Origin: Shewanella metallivivens
Lineage (GTDB): Bacteria; Pseudomonadota; Gammaproteobacteria; Enterobacterales; Shewanellaceae
Direction: 5' to 3'
Assembly (NCBI RefSeq): GCF_028750675.1
Contig: NZ_JAQQPZ010000010.1
Span: forward strand, 43,064-89,032
Length of the DNA: 45,969 nt
Position numbers and translations under genes: made by a program
The notes under the pieces: generated by a model
The model's database searches: none
The model's input: only the letters and a program-made list of their open reading frames with translations
What the model was told of the DNA's origin: nothing
Shown here: piece by piece, positions 21,762 to 29,664 of the stretch
Position numbering within the stretch: the first letter of the stretch is position 1
Layout: each line of letters starts with the position of its first letter

Positions 21762-21997
21762 GATGAATTTTTTTGATATATAACAACTTTGTCATAAAAA
21801 CGCCTTAAAAACATGATTGTAAATATAAATTGACACCTAGTTGAGCGGTAATATTGTTAAATGGCAGAAAACGGAAGGTCTTTTCAATTTCAATACAATC
21901 TTTGCCAATTAACGAAGAGGAGTGTAGGTTAGTAATGCAATCTAAACGGACGTTTGATTTTATTACAATAACAACTCAAAATTTACTGGGGGTATGC

Positions 21998-23596
21998 ATG
22001 CCTTATGATGCAGATTCAACACTCGACTTACATCAATATACTTCTATCGTCGACTTGATCGAAAAATCGTGTCAAAAATATGCGCAAAACACCGCTTACG
22101 CATGCTTGGGGAAGGACACAACATTTAGCGAAATAGAACGCGATTCACGTCATTTTGCAGCCTACTTGCAACATTGCACTACTTTGAAACCTGGGGATAG
22201 AGTAGCGCTTCAATTACCCAATATTACTCAATTTGTTATTGCAGCCTATGGCATAATTCGCGCAGGTATGGTGTTAGTTAACACTAACCCTATGTACACC
22301 GAACGAGAATTAACCCATCAATTTAACGACTCAGGCGCAAAAGCCTTAATCGTACTGTCAGACTTGTTGCCAACACTCACAAATGTCGTCAATAACACGC
22401 CTGTTGAGCTGGTTATTTCTACGCATGCAATGGATCTGATCCAGCCACAACCACAGCCCGATACACCGTTTGCAAAAATGACATTTTTAGATGTGCTAAC
22501 CGAAGGGGCAAAACATCTTTATCAGTCGGTTAAGCCAACACATGATGATTTGATAGCTTTACAATACACAGGTGGCACAACGGGGCTATCAAAAGGGGCG
22601 ATGCTCAATCATGGCAACCTGTTAGCTAACTCTGGCCAAGTAAGATCACGAATTGCAAGCACCATGACCGAAGGCAAGGATGTGTTTGTTGCACCGCTGC
22701 CGATTTACCATATCTACGCATTTATGGTGAATTTAGTTCTGTATTTTGAATCAGGCAGCTGTTCAGTGCTTATCCCTAATCCACGCGATATCGCTGGTTT
22801 AATTAATACGATGAAAGCCTATCCCTTCACTGGGTTTGCAGGCTTAAATACCTTATTTGTGGGTTTATGCCATCAGCCTGAATTTAAAGCATTAGATTTC
22901 AGTAAGATGACCATTACTATTTCAGGTGGAACCGCACTGACGAGTGCCGCAGCTAACCTATGGCAGCAAACCACAGGCTGTATGATATCTGAAGGATATG
23001 GCTTATCAGAAACTTCACCCGTTGTCAGTTTAAACGCCCCTGGACATCAGCGTCTTGGCACCATTGGAAAGCCAGTATTAGCGACCGAAGTCAGAGTGTT
23101 GGATATGGAAGACAATGAAGTCGCGACAGGGCAAGCTGGGGAGTTAGCCGTTCGTGGGCCTCAAGTCATGCAAGGTTATTGGAACAAACCAGAAGAAACC
23201 GCCAAAGTGATGACTCAAGATGGCTTCTTTAAAACTGGCGATATTGCTATTGCCAGTGAAGATGGTTATCACACCATTGTAGATCGTAAAAAAGACATGA
23301 TTATTGTCTCAGGTTTTAACGTCTATCCCAATGAGGTTGAAGATGTGCTTTCAACCAATGAGCTCGTACTAGAATGTGCTGTGGTGGGTGTTGAAGATGA
23401 ACGCACAGGTGAAGCCGTTAAAGCTGTGATTGTTTTAAAAGAACAACCGGATGATATGGAAGCAACCAAAAAAATTATTGCTGACTATTGTCGCAGCCAG
23501 TTAACCGCATACAAAGTGCCGCGGATAATTGAATTTACCGAACAATTGCCTAAAAGTACCGTTGGTAAAATTTTACGCCGAGAATTACGTAAATAA
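21998..23596 (+). CDS. Long-chain fatty acid-CoA ligase (FadD-like)
   Basis: An ANL-family adenylating enzyme that activates a fatty acid with ATP and joins it to CoA. From the ATG at 21998 (GGGGG 5-6 bases upstream) it has 532 residues and aligns in pattern with FadD from the HQYTSIVDLIEKS segment. Motifs: the phosphate loop YTGGTTGLSKGAML, the adenine-binding GYGLSETSPV, TGDIA, the hinge DRKKDMIIVSGFNVYPNEVE, and the catalytic Lys in KSTVGKILRRELRK. The frame stays open upstream to an ATG at 21935 and a TTG at 21854, so an N-terminal extension is possible. It could be a second FadD or a medium-chain ligase. No neighbouring beta-oxidation genes. Confidence 0.88.
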   Translation: MPYDADSTLDLHQYTSIVDLIEKSCQKYAQNTAYACLGKDTTFSEIERDSRHFAAYLQHCTTLKPGDRVALQLPNITQFVIAAYGIIRAGMVLVNTNPMYTERELTHQFNDSGAKALIVLSDLLPTLTNVVNNTPVELVISTHAMDLIQPQPQPDTPFAKMTFLDVLTEGAKHLYQSVKPTHDDLIALQYTGGTTGLSKGAMLNHGNLLANSGQVRSRIASTMTEGKDVFVAPLPIYHIYAFMVNLVLYFESGSCSVLIPNPRDIAGLINTMKAYPFTGFAGLNTLFVGLCHQPEFKALDFSKMTITISGGTALTSAAANLWQQTTGCMISEGYGLSETSPVVSLNAPGHQRLGTIGKPVLATEVRVLDMEDNEVATGQAGELAVRGPQVMQGYWNKPEETAKVMTQDGFFKTGDIAIASEDGYHTIVDRKKDMIIVSGFNVYPNEVEDVLSTNELVLECAVVGVEDERTGEAVKAVIVLKEQPDDMEATKKIIADYCRSQLTAYKVPRIIEFTEQLPKSTVGKILRRELRK

Positions 23597-23606
23597 ATAT
23601 CTTGCC

Positions 23607-23644
23607 GTAAATAACAAAGATGTCTCGGCATCTTTGTTATTTAC
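23607..23644. terminator. Long hairpin between convergent genes
   Basis: A perfect 16-pair stem (GTAAATAACAAAGATG and its complement) with a six-base loop, 10 bases after the ligase stop and 25 bases before the ABC gene's 3' end. The stem is AT-rich and has no separate T tract; the left arm echoes the ligase's last codons. Confidence 0.6.
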
Positions 23645-23668
23645 GACCCTTAAACTGATTTTTACGGG

Positions 23669-25465
23669 CTATGTTGCTTCACTGTCCATCAACAATTGTA
23701 AACTCGCAAACTCGCGGTATAACTCATTACTGATCATTAATTCATTATGAGTTCCACTTGCCACTAACTTCCCCTTATCCATAACAAAAATACGATCTGC
23801 ATTAATCACTGTTGCTAAGCGATGGGCAATAATCACCGTAGTGCGTGAGGCCATCAACGTATCCAAGGCTTGTTTCACTTTCACTTCACTCACTGCATCT
23901 AAAGCACTGGTTGCCTCATCCAGTAACAGCAAAGGCCTATCAGCCAAGATGGCTCTGGCAATAGCTATACGTTGCTTTTGCCCGCCAGACAAACGTACGC
24001 CACGCTCGCCTAAGTAGGTTAAATAGCCATCATTAAACTCAGTAATAAACTCATCTGCCTTTGCCGCAATACAAGCTTGAATCACCTCGTCGTCGGTAGC
24101 GTCCAAACGCCCATAACGCACGTTTTCGAATACATTCATTGCAAATATCACCGACTCTTGAGGCACGAGTGCATACTGCTGTCGCAACGCCGCTAACGAC
24201 AGGGTAGAAATATCAATACCGTCTAAAAGTATCTCTCCAGATTTAGGTTGATAAAAACGCATCATCAATTCAAATAAGGTACTTTTACCTGCACCGCTGG
24301 GGCCAACAAGCGCAACTCGCTCCCCTGGTTTAATCTGCATTGATAATTGCTTTATCACCTCTTGATTTGTATCAGACGGATACGCAAACACCAGTTGATT
24401 AACATCTAACTGACCCATTACCGGTGTGGGTAATTGTTCTGGTAGTGCTTGCTCGGGTATATCGATCGGCGTATTAACTAACTCGAGCAAACGCTCGGCA
24501 GCACCTGATGCTCGTTGGATTTCACTAAAGACTTCACTGATGGTTGCCACCGCGCCAGCCACCATCACAGCGTAAAACATAAACGCAGATAATTCACCGC
24601 CAGTAATATTGCCACTCATGACATCTTGAGCGCCCACCCATGTGACAAAAGCAATAGCTGCAATACTCAAAAACATCACTGTAGAAATAAGCAAGGCTCT
24701 ATACTTAATCCGCCCCTTGGCAACTTGCATAACCGCTTCGACGCGCTCAGAAAAAAGCTGACGGTCTTTCGCCTCATGCGTGTAGGCCTGAACGGTGTGA
24801 ATTTCGTGTAAGGTTTCATCGATATAGGCACCTAAATCACCCACCCTATCTTGGCTTTTACGCGATAACAACCTGACTTTACGACCAAAAAAGCTCACTG
24901 GCCCCAGCACTAATGGCACCGCTAACAACACCAGCAAAGTTAGTTTTACACTGGTAAATCCCATCATCACAATACCACCAGCAACCGTGACAACCGATCT
25001 CAAGGCCATCGACAAACTCGAGCCCACCACGCTCTGAATCAGCGTACTGTCTGCGGTAAAGCGAGAAATCACCTCACCTGTTCTTTGAGTGGCAAAAAAG
25101 CCTGGCGATAACGACAACAAGTGCTGATAAACTTGCAAGCGAATGTCTGCGCTGACACGCTCACCGAGCCAGGTCATCAGATAAAAACGACAAAAAACGG
25201 CAGTACCACTGATGGCGGTAATCCCAATAATAAGCCATATAATTTCATTTAATCGACTGGCATTGTCTGCAATAAACCCTTCATCAACCATCAGTTTTAC
25301 GCCCTGACCTAGCGACAACCACGCCAATGAACCAATAAACAAAAACACAATCGCGGCAACCACCTTAATTTTATAAGGTGATAAAAACTGTAAAATCCAG
25401 GGTAAAACGCGGTAAGGTGTAGCTACACCTTTAGAAGAAACTGCTGCAGTCGTTGAATTCGTCAC
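23669..25465 (-). CDS. MsbA-like ABC exporter (fused permease and ATPase)
   Basis: A half-transporter of about 598-603 residues: six membrane helices (about 25-310) of the ABC type I exporter fold, then an ATPase with Walker A GPSGAGKST, the Q loop in YALVPQESVIF, signature LSGGQKQRIAIARA and Walker B LLLLDEATSALD, followed by the switch His in IAHRLAT. It should dimerise. It belongs to the MsbA-related lipid/drug exporters; msbA itself is normally followed by lpxK, which is absent, so the substrate is open. No ATG is available at the N terminus: GTG at 25465 or TTG at 25480 must start it. A single gene. Confidence 0.88.
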   Translation of the reverse strand: MTNSTTAAVSSKGVATPYRVLPWILQFLSPYKIKVVAAIVFLFIGSLAWLSLGQGVKLMVDEGFIADNASRLNEIIWLIIGITAISGTAVFCRFYLMTWLGERVSADIRLQVYQHLLSLSPGFFATQRTGEVISRFTADSTLIQSVVGSSLSMALRSVVTVAGGIVMMGFTSVKLTLLVLLAVPLVLGPVSFFGRKVRLLSRKSQDRVGDLGAYIDETLHEIHTVQAYTHEAKDRQLFSERVEAVMQVAKGRIKYRALLISTVMFLSIAAIAFVTWVGAQDVMSGNITGGELSAFMFYAVMVAGAVATISEVFSEIQRASGAAERLLELVNTPIDIPEQALPEQLPTPVMGQLDVNQLVFAYPSDTNQEVIKQLSMQIKPGERVALVGPSGAGKSTLFELMMRFYQPKSGEILLDGIDISTLSLAALRQQYALVPQESVIFAMNVFENVRYGRLDATDDEVIQACIAAKADEFITEFNDGYLTYLGERGVRLSGGQKQRIAIARAILADRPLLLLDEATSALDAVSEVKVKQALDTLMASRTTVIIAHRLATVINADRIFVMDKGKLVASGTHNELMISNELYREFASLQLLMDSEAT

Positions 25466-25584
25466 AGTATTAACCAACAAACAAATCTAAGATAAGTCGA
25501 TAATAACAATAAAACAGCATCAAGTAGATCAATGATCACTGATGACCCCTTTAATGAACCGATAAATAACAATAAATATACCTC

Positions 25585-26076
25585 ATGAAAAAAACACATA
25601 ATGGTATCGTCAAACAACCTGCGGGCTTCACCTTAATTGAACTGGTCGTGGTGATCATTATTTTGGCAATACTTGCCATAGCGGCCAGTAGCCGCTTTAT
25701 CGACTTACGCAAAGACGCGATTGTGTCAACAATGGTAGGCATGGAAAGTGCGATGCAATCGGCAGCCACATTAACTTACTCAAAAGCCGCAGTCGCTGGC
25801 GTTGAAAGACTCGAAACAACAACGCTTGATATTGATGGCGTTGAGGTCGCACTTGCTTATGGTTACCCAGACGGTACCGCTGCTGGGATAGATTTACTCA
25901 TGAATCTACCGGAAGGAGATTGGCAAAAACGAGCGAGTGTATACAATGGAGCATGGGTTTATTGGCATGGCGTAATAGATGAAGATGCAGGCGTTGCACA
26001 ATGTTATTTACGTTATAGGCAAGCCACATCAACCACCGCTCGACCCGTTATCGATGTTCAAACAAGCGGCTGCTAG
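25585..26076 (+). CDS. Type IV pilin-like (pseudopilin) protein
   Basis: A 163-residue protein with a prepilin leader cut by a PilD-type peptidase: a short basic leader ending QPAG, then FTLIELVVVIIILAILAIAA, the hydrophobic helix with Glu at mature position 5. The C-terminal globular part has a pair of cysteines (about C138 and the final C163) that could close the usual D-region loop, and YNGAWVYWHGVI resembles MSHA-type pilins. It stands apart from any pilus or type II secretion operon, so it may be a minor pilin for a machine coded elsewhere. Only a weak ribosome-binding site is visible. Confidence 0.85.
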   Translation: MKKTHNGIVKQPAGFTLIELVVVIIILAILAIAASSRFIDLRKDAIVSTMVGMESAMQSAATLTYSKAAVAGVERLETTTLDIDGVEVALAYGYPDGTAAGIDLLMNLPEGDWQKRASVYNGAWVYWHGVIDEDAGVAQCYLRYRQATSTTARPVIDVQTSGC

Positions 26077-26084
26077 ATACTTAT

Positions 26085-26498
26085 TTAGGCATCAGGATAA
26101 CGGTTATCGATAGCTTTTAGTGAGCGTAAAAACAAACCTAAGCCACCAATACTTAACACTAAAATGACGATTAAATCGAAGGCGCTCATGTACGAAAAAC
26201 GAAAGTTAATCGAACTTATCACCCCAAAAATAAGTGCAACCAGTGACCCAAACGTCAGTAGCCAACCCAACGGATTTTTAGCGTTGTAAAACATCATCCC
26301 AACCCCGAATATAAACGGGATCATCACCATACCACTGGTTAGCCCAAACCCACCAAAGCGATACAAATGGCTACCAAACCCAAATGAACTGGTAATTTTG
26401 ATGGCGTTAAGCAGCATATAAAACCCGCCACACATCATCGCTAAACCAATAAAAAACTGCCCAATTCCACCTGACGTTCCACCTGCACCTTTCATCAT
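26085..26498 (-). CDS. Small integral membrane protein of unknown function
   Basis: A 137-residue protein with a glycine-rich start (MMKGAGGTSGGIGQ) and four hydrophobic segments (about 12-30, 45-68, 75-95 and 105-125). I do not recognise a family. AAGGGA lies a few bases before two consecutive ATG codons; the second (26495) has the better spacing. It is convergent with the pilin-like gene, only 8 bases apart, and divergent from rlmG across about 190 bases. Confidence 0.65.
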   Translation of the reverse strand: MMKGAGGTSGGIGQFFIGLAMMCGGFYMLLNAIKITSSFGFGSHLYRFGGFGLTSGMVMIPFIFGVGMMFYNAKNPLGWLLTFGSLVALIFGVISSINFRFSYMSAFDLIVILVLSIGGLGLFLRSLKAIDNRYPDA

Positions 26499-26689
26499 TG
26501 TCCCTTGAAATTATTTATGAATATTGCCAATTTACTCAACCGCTTAATGAATAGCAATCTTTACCACTGTCGCTATGTCTCGCACCGCTTACTGATATCT
26601 GAGATAATACGCTTACCTATTGGGTAGCAAGGTCCACAATAGACCCAATTAGACCACATTCATAAAATTTCTATTTAGGTAACACACCC

Positions 26690-27838
26690 ATGACCACCCA
26701 ATTTGCTTGTGAAGGCATTGAACTTGAGCTATTTCGTTATCCCACACAACAAGCATCAAACTTACAAGCATGGGACGCTGCCGATGAGCATTTAATTAAG
26801 CACTTAATTGAAACCCAACAAACGGCAGTGCCAACAGCAATACTAAACGACAACTTTGGGGCATTAACGTGTGCATTAACAGCACAAAACCCACAATGGC
26901 CTATTACCCTAGAAACCGATGCAAAAACCAGTTTACTTGGCTGCCAGCATAATTTGCAGCACAATCAATTATCACCAACGTCACTATCCATTATAAATAG
27001 CCGCCAGACATTCAATAACAACACTCAACTGGTGTTAATGAAAGTACCTAAAAACCTACATTATTTTGCCCAGCAATTGGCCCGTTTATCCACAGTGCTT
27101 GCACCAGGGACCCCAATATTAATAGGTGCCAAAGCGAAATCAATTAATGCTGCGTTGCTCTCACTTATCGACAAAAACCTCGGCCCAGCAAAGGCGAGCC
27201 TCACCTGGAAGAAAACACGCGTCATTAGTTGTGTTAGTGATGGTAAGGTTCGCGAAGTTTCCCCCGCAGTAAACTGGAAAATTGACGAGTTAGGTCTTAA
27301 TATCAACAATTTGGCTAATGTATTTGCCGCGAATAAATTAGATATTGGTGCGCGGATTATGCTCGACAACATGCCTAAAGGCGACTTCACGCAAATCGTC
27401 GATTTAGGCTGTGGTAATGGTGTCTTAGGATTGCATGCCAAGCAATGTTACCCACAAGCACAAGTGCATTTTGTTGACGATTCAGATATGGCAATTGCGT
27501 CAGCAGAGCATAATTGGCACCGCAACGCATTAGACAATACTGAACAAGACACTCCACAAGGATATTTTTATTGGGACGATTGTTTAACTCACCTTCCAGC
27601 AGAAGTGACTCCCGATCTTGTCTTGTGTAATCCTCCGTTTCATCAAGGTGAAGCCATTACCGATCATATTGCCTGGCAAATGTTTGTCGATGCATATAAG
27701 CGATTAAAAAAAGGGGGAATACTGCATGTCGTTGGCAACCGCCACTTGGCATATCACGTCAAAATAAAACGTATTTTCAATAACTGTACAACGGTTGCAT
27801 CCAACGGTAAGTTTGTTATTTTACAAGCCAAAAAATAG
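26690..27838 (+). CDS. rlmG: 23S rRNA (guanine-1835-N2)-methyltransferase RlmG
   Basis: RlmG methylates G1835 of 23S rRNA. The 382-residue protein has two halves like its RsmC/RlmG kin: an N-terminal methyltransferase-like domain without a catalytic motif ([28 protein letters not shown]) and a C-terminal active domain with the SAM site [22 protein letters not shown] and the catalytic NPPFHQGE. The N-terminal residues resemble E. coli RlmG, which separates it from RsmC. AGG lies upstream of the ATG. A hairpin follows. Confidence 0.93.
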   Translation: MTTQFACEGIELELFRYPTQQASNLQAWDAADEHLIKHLIETQQTAVPTAILNDNFGALTCALTAQNPQWPITLETDAKTSLLGCQHNLQHNQLSPTSLSIINSRQTFNNNTQLVLMKVPKNLHYFAQQLARLSTVLAPGTPILIGAKAKSINAALLSLIDKNLGPAKASLTWKKTRVISCVSDGKVREVSPAVNWKIDELGLNINNLANVFAANKLDIGARIMLDNMPKGDFTQIVDLGCGNGVLGLHAKQCYPQAQVHFVDDSDMAIASAEHNWHRNALDNTEQDTPQGYFYWDDCLTHLPAEVTPDLVLCNPPFHQGEAITDHIAWQMFVDAYKRLKKGGILHVVGNRHLAYHVKIKRIFNNCTTVASNGKFVILQAKK

Positions 27839-27854
27839 CCTTTAGTTCACCATA

Positions 27855-27891
27855 AACGATTGGCTCAACAATGTAATCTGAGCCAATCGTT
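27855..27891 (+). terminator. Hairpin after rlmG
   Basis: A 13-pair stem (AACGATTGGCTCA / TGAGCCAATCGTT) with an 11-base loop, 17 bases beyond the rlmG stop. There is little T tract after it, so it may stabilise the 3' end as much as end transcription. Confidence 0.5.
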
Positions 27892-27935
27892 AGCATCGCT
27901 GCCGATTGTTTCCCCCTTTAACCACCACTATCAGT

Positions 27936-27948
27936 TTGGTATGACCAA
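27936..27948. promoter_or_regulatory. Putative GntR (UxuR/ExuR-like) operator
   Basis: TTGGT-ATG-ACCAA, a perfect 5-3-5 palindrome of the TTGGT/ACCAA kind bound by FadR-family regulators of uronate genes. A second inverted pair, TTGGTTG (27958-27964) and CAACCAA (27975-27981), lies next to it and brackets a -35 box. The regulator gene is 400 bases away, so a regulon link is inferred. Confidence 0.5.
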
Positions 27949-27961
27949 TATTCAGTATTGG

Positions 27962-27991
27962 TTGACAAACAAAACAACCAAAGCTTATTAT
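27962..27991 (+). promoter_or_regulatory. Strong-looking promoter without a clear gene downstream
   Basis: TTGACA (27962-27967), 18 bases, TATTAT (27986-27991), close to the sigma-70 consensus. The expected start is near 27998. No substantial reading frame follows before the terminator at 28237-28268. Confidence 0.5.
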
Positions 27992-27997
27992 CAATCA

Positions 27998-28268
27998 ACT
28001 TAATTAACGACAAGTTATGTATTTAGTGTTGGGTAACGGTACTGATTGGCATTAACTTGCCCTTATGACCCAGCTTTATTGGCCAACTAAAATCATATTA
28101 ATTAGCTCAATTTTACTGACACCAATTCATCAAATTAAAGGTCTTGGGTAGGTAAAAACAGTTTCATGAATGACAAAGTTCGACAAGGATGTCGATATTT
28201 ACAGGTAGAGCTCCTCTGTCTCATACCGATAGTCGGCCCCTTAGATCATTTCTAAGGGGTCTTTTTTT
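27998..28268 (+). ncRNA. Candidate small RNA or relic transcript of the alginate locus
   Basis: About 270 bases bounded by a near-consensus promoter with TTGGT/ACCAA operators on the left and a strong terminator on the right. The only frames are tiny: 28 codons from an ATG at 28065 and 29 codons from an ATG at 28166, the latter ending inside the terminator stem, both without a good ribosome-binding site. A small hairpin TCGACA-AGGA-TGTCGA (28180-28195) presents AGGA in its loop, the form CsrA/RsmA proteins bind. It may be a regulatory RNA or the shell of a deleted gene; I recognise no known RNA family. Confidence 0.3.
28237..28268 (+). terminator. Strong rho-independent terminator
   Basis: CCCCTTAGA, five-base loop, TCTAAGGGG, then TCTTTTTTT. 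It ends a plus-strand transcript that carries no recognised gene. Confidence 0.88.
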
Positions 28269-28273
28269 GACCA

Positions 28274-28311
28274 CAAAATAAAAACGCGCCAACACTAAGT
28301 ATTGACGCGTT
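28274..28311 (-). terminator. Terminator of the GntR regulator gene
   Basis: On the minus strand AACGCGTCAA pairs with TTGGCGCGTT (one mismatch) and is followed by TTTATTTT. It lies 27 bases after the regulator's stop. Confidence 0.7.
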
Positions 28312-28338
28312 ATATTGCTCAGCATTGATAAAAGACGG

Positions 28339-29079
28339 TTAACCTTTAATCTTAACCAAATTCTCAATCGAGTATAAATCGCGGTTAGCACTGTTTTTAC
28401 GCCGCACTTCTTCTAATGCTTGCTGCTCTAGCTTATCAAATAACACATTGATTAAACGATTAAAATGCCTATGCATTGCTAATCGTGCTTCAGCGGCATC
28501 ATGAGCAGACAACGCCTGATAAATTGCTGTATGTTCGGCCAGCGTTTTATTATTGTCGGTGCTACAAACAATATTATAATCTTCAATGATTTCATTGCTC
28601 GATGAACGCAACGACCACATATTTTCAAATAAATTAATCAATGCACCGTTACGAGTTGAGTAAGCAATAATTTGATGAAATAGCTCATCGGCTTCTTCAA
28701 CATTTTGCATGTCTTTCATCATGACTAAAGTGCCATGAAGCTTTTCAAGCTCTTCTGCTGTAATGGTTTTGGCAGCCAAGGCCGCGATTTCACCTTCAAC
28801 TAAAGCACGAGCCTGAGTGAGCTCAAATGCATTAACCTTGCTGGCTGTCACCGTTTGTAATTGATGATTCACAACATACACACCAGAACCGGTTTTTACC
28901 TCGACTTTTTCACGCACTTCTAAAGCAATAATCGCTTCACGAATAGTGGGACGGCTAACATCAAACTTTTCAGCTAATTCACGCTCTGGAGGCAAACGGC
29001 TGCCAACCGGATACTCACCACTGGCAATAGAAGCCTCAATTGTATCGACTATTCGCCAAAATAAACGACGGTTTTTCAT
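28339..29079 (-). CDS. FadR-type GntR regulator of the alginate/uronate locus
   Basis: A 246-residue regulator: winged helix-turn-helix at about 5-68 (YPVGSRLPPERELAEKF, then SRPTIREAIIALE) and an FCD ligand-binding domain at about 80-230 of the kind that senses sugar acids, with metal-ligand-type histidines and Asp in the helices. It resembles the UxuR/ExuR branch. The ATG at 29079 with AAGGAAGG 4-5 bases upstream is preferred to an ATG nine codons earlier. It faces the alginate operon, so it most likely represses it until an alginate-derived keto sugar acid is present. TTGGT/ACCAA boxes lie in the shared upstream region. Confidence 0.88.
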   Translation of the reverse strand: MKNRRLFWRIVDTIEASIASGEYPVGSRLPPERELAEKFDVSRPTIREAIIALEVREKVEVKTGSGVYVVNHQLQTVTASKVNAFELTQARALVEGEIAALAAKTITAEELEKLHGTLVMMKDMQNVEEADELFHQIIAYSTRNGALINLFENMWSLRSSSNEIIEDYNIVCSTDNNKTLAEHTAIYQALSAHDAAEARLAMHRHFNRLINVLFDKLEQQALEEVRRKNSANRDLYSIENLVKIKG

Positions 29080-29223
29080 ATACCTTCCTTCGAAAAGTAA
29101 AACCAATTTATAGGTTTAATACTGACATTTTATCGGTATTTACTATTGCAGCAAACTATTAATTAACATGTTAGCTAGATCAAACTATTGCAATTATAGC
29201 ACATTGTCATACCCACACAAACC

Positions 29224-29270
29224 ATTGGTAATAACACCAATGATGAGATAACGAAAATTGGTAAAACCAT
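29224..29270. promoter_or_regulatory. Putative GntR operators upstream of the alginate genes
   Basis: Two elements: ATTGGT-AATAAC-ACCAAT (29224-29241, part of a 20-base palindrome) and TTGGT-AAA-ACCAT (29258-29270, 5-3-5 with one mismatch, the same layout as 27936-27948). A TTGACA lies right after (29275-29280), so binding here would block a plus-strand promoter. Inferred from pattern only. Confidence 0.5.
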
Positions 29271-29388
29271 TTAATTGACAACAAGCTGGTAATTGGTTAG
29301 CTTCTGTTCAGTAAAATAATTGTTAAAACCCCATTTTTCATGGGGCTGACGACTATAAAAATGAAATTGTTGATCTGGGGGGATTAAA

Positions 29389-29520
29389 ATGAAAGAGAAG
29401 CTGAACAAAACAACATCCGTTGTTCAAATATTCAAAAGGGTTAAGCTCAGTCATTTAGCCAATTCATGTGCCGTGTTTATACCGTCATTAAACCGCCTTT
29501 CCGTCCATCATCCCATTTGA
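29389..29520 (+). pseudogene. 43-codon frame, possible stub of a deleted receptor gene
   Basis: ATG at 29389 follows GGGGGGA (29377-29383), one of the best ribosome-binding sites in the window. The peptide starts MKEKLNKTTSVVQIFKRVKL and goes on with SHLANSCAVFIPSL, a basic stretch then a hydrophobic one, much like the long signal peptide of TonB-dependent receptors or other exported proteins; it then turns into unremarkable residues and stops. A terminator follows 12 bases later. This looks like the 5' end of an exported-protein gene joined by deletion to its own terminator. An alternative is a regulatory leader peptide. Not counted as a working gene. Confidence 0.4.
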
Positions 29521-29532
29521 AGTAAGCATATT

Positions 29533-29551
29533 GCCACTAAAGTGGCTTTTT
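29533..29551 (+). terminator. Terminator upstream of the PL6 lyase gene
   Basis: GCCAC, loop TAAA, GTGGC, then TTTTT. It would end a transcript started at the operator region near 29224-29300, about 115 bases before the PL6 start, so the lyase operon needs read-through or a promoter in 29552-29660. None there is convincing by eye. Confidence 0.65.
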
Positions 29552-29664
29552 AGCTTGGTGTTAAACAACTAGCGCTATTGCTCAACGTCACAACTAACCT
29601 AGGCCTACCAATTGATAAATTGCGTGTTGGTGGGAAATAAAAACAGCTAGATTCGAGAGACAAT

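Noticed and set aside
23669..25480. Calling the ABC exporter MsbA
   Set aside because: No lpxK follows and the protein fits a broader MsbA-related group, so only a general name is given.
28065..28151. 28-codon frame in the region left of the gntR gene
   Set aside because: No ribosome-binding site, and a composition expected of AT-rich non-coding DNA.
27998..28268. Identity as Spot 42, RyhB, CyaR, FnrS, Qrr or CsrB
   Set aside because: Compared from memory with the E. coli and Vibrio sequences; apart from one AGGA hairpin and a generic terminator nothing matches.
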